This document shows positions 60,142 to 64,000 of a stretch of DNA of 64,000 nt, in pieces (positions within the stretch are counted from its first letter, which is position 1; each line of letters begins with the position of its first letter). This DNA comes from Aldrovandia affinis (Eukaryota > Chordata > Actinopteri > Notacanthiformes > Halosauridae): the NCBI GenBank assembly GCA_029706075.1, contig JAINUG010000086.1:1611060-1675059 (forward strand), in the 5' to 3' direction. Below the pieces are notes generated by a model. The model ran no database searches. It was not told where the DNA came from and saw only the letters and a program-made list of their open reading frames with translations. A program made the position numbers and the translations under genes.

Positions 60142-61978
60142 GTACTCAAGTGAAAAGCATGGAAACCTTTTATTATGGAAATGATTTTCAATATGAGGGA
60201 ACATTTGAATTTAAACTCTCGGTGAAACACGCAAAGTGCACTTTACAGTAATTGAACTCCTATAGCTATTGGAATACGCAGAAATTGCAATACACTACTC
60301 CTGCTATAATTTCTGTTTTATTGTCAGACTCAAACCACTGTGTGTTTTGTTTCATTTACTGCGTCCTGAACAGAGTTGAGAAATATTCCCCTTTTCCCCG
60401 TGTTAACACTTAACACCGTGCAGCGTTTGAGGTCGGGGGAAGATTTGGTTTTCGCCACACGCACGGTGAATGGAAAGTTTTATTGACAAGTATTAATATC
60501 CAGGCAGCGGACAGTTTTATAGTTTACTCGATCATCCGATGTTGGGCTCTGGAATGCAATAAAGCACACAAACGGGTGCATAATTACCAAAGTAATGAAG
60601 AAATGAGGTCGTTAGCGTGAACGAGCCTTTTCGTAATGAAAGTCCGTTCATACCCCCCCCCCTGGCGTATGGGCCTTACCTGAGGTCACAGCGCAGTGCA
60701 GAGTGCGCCGGGCGTGTTAATTGATTGCAGCCGCTGATGATTAACGATCACAGAGACTTTAATTAAATTCCAGTGGCAGCAGGGAGAGAGAGTTGGCGGG
60801 CGCCCTCGCAGTGCTACAGTTCGGCATCACTCTGCGGTAATCTATACTCAGTGCCCAGGGTCTTCAGCCCCGTCGATATCAGAGCCCTTCTAGAAAATTC
60901 TCTACTGCGGTCATATGATTAGCTGAGAGGAGCGTAGCCGTGTGTTTTTTTTGCGGTGAAGAGTAACGAGAGCGTAAGAGCTCTTTGATTCCTAAGTACA
61001 TGTACAGAAAAGTTAGGAACGTGCACCTGAGTTTGGTGAGGTAGCAAAGAACGTGAACAGTAGCAAAGAACGTCGCACACTCCTCTAATTGAAACCTGTA
61101 TTTTATTCATCAGGTATGCATGAAGACATGCAATGTCAAAACGTCGGTCAAATAAAACACAGTTCGGCTAGATGCTACACCAGCGTGTTTCTTTTGATTC
61201 CTAAATACACTTGAAAGACACTTTAATACCTCTGAGTCATTCTATATTCTCATCGCCCAGCTTGCTACTGAAGTGGAGTGAACTCTTTCATCTCTTATCT
61301 TTTTTGAAATATTACACTGCTTTCACAGGACCCCACCCTGTTTGCAGTGAATGTGACTCTGAACACCCTCACCAGGGGCTATTAACTCCATGGCATCGTG
61401 GGAGTTTTTTTTTCTCTTTGGGTGGTGGGGGGGGGTAAGGTGTTGAGTGCAGAAAGTGGAGTTACTGACATCATACCTTCTTGACTATGTGATGATGCAG
61501 TCCTGCGTGGGACGGCAGAGACACATTAGCTGTGTGTCAAAGAACAAGAAAGATAGAGCGAGAGAGAGAGAGAGAACGAGAATTAAAAGGGAATAAGTCG
61601 GGATAAGGAACAAAAATATTTGTATTTATATTCCCTTCAGACTCTCCATAATTAATTTTTAATAATGTATTCACTGCATTGCCCAGTGCTGCCATGCGTG
61701 ATCAATAGACAGGTGCCCCAGAGTTCACCTCATGTAGACACCAATCAGCAGCCATTATCCAGGTCCTGCTGTGATTTGGAGGAATGGGATTGGCTGCCGA
61801 GAGTTTGCCAAGGGGCCACCTCATCATGAGAAGGAGAGGAAATGGAGGAAAGTGCTACCTTCTGTTTCTCTCTCAATGGAATTATGCTACAAAAAAATCA
61901 TTCGCAGAAGGCAAGTGCATTTTGCATGCCAACGCCATGGAAACATGCCTCTCACCAGAATATGCCTCCGAACTGCAC

Positions 61979-62010
<32 letters not shown>

Positions 62011-63151
62011 CGCCATTTAGCAGACGCTTTTATCCAAAGCGACTTACAGTAGTGAATGCATACATATTTCAGTATATGTGGCCCCAGTGGGGATTGAACC
62101 CACAACCTAAGCGTTGCTAACGCTGTGCTCTACCAACTGAGCCACAGAGAACCACCACCCCACCCACCACCCACCACCCGATCCAACATGTCCCCTTCAA
62201 TTCTCGTGCCGTCTGGTGAATGGGTAGCGATGATTGTGTTCGTGTCGTTGGGTTGGGAAACAATGACATATGCTTTTCCCCAAGATTTATGCTTCGTAAG
62301 TGTGTCCACGTCGTCCAAACTGACCGGACACAAGAGGCTGCTGATTGAACTGAGGCGGGAGGTCAAACGGGGGAAACCCCAGGGTTTATATGGAGAGTGT
62401 GTGTGTCTGCACCATGGTGTGGGACAGCAGGCGCCAGGCCTGCGGAGCCGCGAGCTCTGATTTAATGAGCTGTCAGCCCCATTAGATCCCTGTCGCCAAA
62501 AAATCCCAACATCTTCCACACTTGTAAGCAATTTCAGGCCCTGCCTCGCTCCTGGCGACGCAACGACATTTTAATCTGCCCCTCTCTCCGCCCCTTCCAA
62601 CGCCTCTACACCAATCCCGCCAACGCTTATCCGCCCGCTAAGAGAAGGCGGCTCAGGCGGGCCGGATGTGGCGGGCATGCCGGCGTTCGCAAAAGGGGCA
62701 GTTTCCGAAAAGTCCGGCCGCAGAAAAGTCCCTTCCATTTAATAAAGTGCTTTTTCATCCGCCACCACGCAGACACGGGATGGGGCTAGTGCAGGGCACG
62801 TTAAATGCCAGCAGGGAAAAGCACGTAGAGCAAGACGCCTACCAGGAGAGTTTTAGCGCTGGGGAAAATCAAATCCAATCGCTGGTTCCCTGCGCTCTCG
62901 CGAGAAAAAAAAAAAGAAAGTGTTCAGCTGGCCATCCGTAATAATGCATCTCTAAAAATGATAAATGTTATTGCAGAAGAGACTCACTGACAAAAATAGA
63001 GAGTATGTACATATGCAACGTTTTAGCTGAGGCAGTATTCCCAGGTTGAAGTGAGTTTATCAAAATTCATTGAGAAACACGGATGCTTAAGAGCCCAGGC
63101 AGAGTCCCACGGCATTGTGCAGAAATTGATATGTTGACTCCTTGTTGCTAG
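60142..63151 (+). other. robo3: robo3 intron 9 (3.0 kb)
   Basis: Contains GA-rich sequence near 61556-61576, an (AAT)n run and a full-length minus-strand SINE at 61978-62152. Nothing else recognised. The acceptor is 'ccttgttgctag'. Confidence 0.75.
61978..62152 (-). mobile_element. tRNA-derived SINE with (ATT)n tail, full length
   Basis: On the minus strand it reads from a tRNA-like head ('tggctcagttggtagagc', B box 'ggttcaatccc') through 'ccacatatactgaaatatg' to the tail core 'ataaaagcgtctgctaaat' and ends in a run of ATT units (plus strand (AAT)n at about 61980-62009). It is the complete version of the copies at 51219 and 55081. Confidence 0.85.
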
Positions 63152-63233
63152 GAAATGGATTCTGGGGCGTACACCTGCGTGGCCTCCAGTTCCAGCGGGG
63201 AGACAAGCTGGAGTGGAATTCTCACAGTGAAAG
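63152..63233 (+). CDS. robo3: robo3 exon 10: end of Ig domain 5
   Basis: Reads EMDSGAYTCVASSSSGETSW and SGILTVK with the second Ig5 cysteine. 'QEMD.G.Y.CVA.SS.GE..WSG' agrees with Robo3 (EMDMGFYSCVAKSS...WSG). Enters in phase 0 and ends in phase 1 with G before GTACCC (63234). It is the last coding exon visible; the next should begin the linker to FN3-1. Confidence 0.96.
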
Positions 63234-64000
63234 GTACCCTCGCACCCCTCTGCTGGCACCTGTCCCGGAGCAGGGAGTGCTACTCTTGTCCTGCATTCCC
63301 CCGGGCTGAGCTTCATTCACCTTTAGGACTTGTACGCTGGAGCCATTTGATGTTCTTTCTCTCTTTTAGCATTTCATCTGTACATTTCAAATAATATTTT
63401 GCACAGCGCATGACCTGTGAAATGGTTATTAGCTATGCTAATAGCCATAATGAGGCATCATAATTACGTGGCTCATTATCACACAGTAGCAATACAAACA
63501 GTAATAATGGTCTGGAATATGACCGCATTCGCTCATGCTGTTTGTTGCGTTTCAGAACAGTGAATAGTGTAAGTTGTCGAGTTACACATGGATCTGAGAG
63601 CATTTGAGTAGAGATGGGTGTTCTCATGGCTGAGCGGTTCTGACAGCACTCACACCACAATGCAGCAGCTAGTCTGTAAGGCATTCCCCTGCCTGTCATA
63701 TGTGCAGTACTACATTGTAAGGACATTGCCCAAGACCCTAAGCCACTGAAAGATTCATTACAATCATGCGGCAGGTATTTCATTTCGTTTTATTCATGGA
63801 AAACGAAACAACCCATTCGTGTAGTATTTGAACCTGATACAATAATTGCAAGGATGGAAATAGCCTGATGCATAGTGGTTTGAGCCGTTCCAGGTCTTAC
63901 CAGAAGCAAGTGAGGCCTGGGATGGTTCAATCCGCTATGTGTTGGGAACACTATTTTCATCCCTGTAATGGGATGTCACTTCAGGTGACAAGTCCTCAAG
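63234..64000 (+). other. robo3: robo3 intron 10, 5' part
   Basis: The last 767 bp contain no exon with FN3 similarity and no repeat I recognise. The gene continues beyond the window. Confidence 0.7.

Larger units (their letters stand above)
8238..64000 (+). other. robo3: robo3-like gene span (5' half; continues past the window)
   Basis: The gene encodes a Roundabout receptor, a single-pass membrane protein of growth cones that binds Slit and steers commissural and other axons. Ten coding exons plus one microexon lie here and give about 507 residues: signal peptide and Ig1-Ig5, each Ig with its two cysteines. The three FN3 repeats, membrane segment and cytoplasmic CC motifs must lie beyond 64000. 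Exon boundaries follow the Robo pattern: Ig1 in one exon, the other Ig domains each split in two. Robo3 is favoured over Robo1/2 by '[13 protein letters not shown]', '[13 protein letters not shown]', '[16 protein letters not shown]' and 'QGPANQTLALGA'. This is comparison from memory; a phylogeny would settle the paralogue. Family membership is near certain. Confidence 0.9.

Overview
The window is vertebrate genomic DNA, almost certainly from a ray-finned (teleost-type) fish. It holds the 5' half of one large plus-strand gene, a Roundabout axon-guidance receptor. Evidence for a fish is the tRNA-derived SINEs with the tail core 'ataaaagcgtctgctaaat', together with hAT-, Tc1- and piggyBac-type remnants and many (CA)n tracts. 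Evidence for the gene is a signal-peptide exon followed by exons that encode five consecutive Ig domains in Robo order, joined by GT-AG introns with compatible phases at all junctions but one. Residue choices in Ig3, Ig4 and Ig5 (for example '[22 protein letters not shown]', '[14 protein letters not shown]', 'VMGNPSPSIQWEKDG') fit Robo3 better than Robo1 or Robo2, so I call it robo3. The fibronectin repeats, membrane segment and cytoplasmic part lie beyond the right edge.

Layout: 1-7.5 kb is upstream intergenic DNA with one fold-back MITE and no convincing gene. About 7.5-8.24 kb is the probable promoter and 5' UTR. Exon 1 (signal peptide) is at 8238-8301. Intron 1 (16.1 kb) contains a textbook hAT MITE. 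Exon 2 (Ig1) is at 24408-24734. Intron 2 (19.2 kb) holds SINEs and a Tc1-like MITE. Exons 3-6 (Ig2, Ig3) cluster at 43.9-46.7 kb. A 12-nt microexon sits at 47800-47811. Intron 6b holds a transposon nest at 49.8-51.3 kb. Exons 7-10 (Ig4, Ig5) lie at 55.4-63.2 kb. Intron 10 runs off the end.

Three points matter most. (1) An unlisted 12-nt microexon between Ig3 and Ig4 has ideal splice sites, keeps frame and lies in a dense YCAY (NOVA-type) cluster, at the same place as the regulated microexon e6b of mammalian Robo1/2. (2) The exon 3/exon 4 junction is out of frame by one base if the expected donor is used. It is rescued either by one missing G in a G run or by a tandem donor 4 nt downstream. 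(3) Two SINE copies, identical over 73 nt and in opposite orientation, bracket exons 7-9 and could pair in the pre-mRNA. No other protein-coding gene, tRNA, rRNA or CRISPR array is supported; the remaining ORFs are chance readings of introns and simple repeats.
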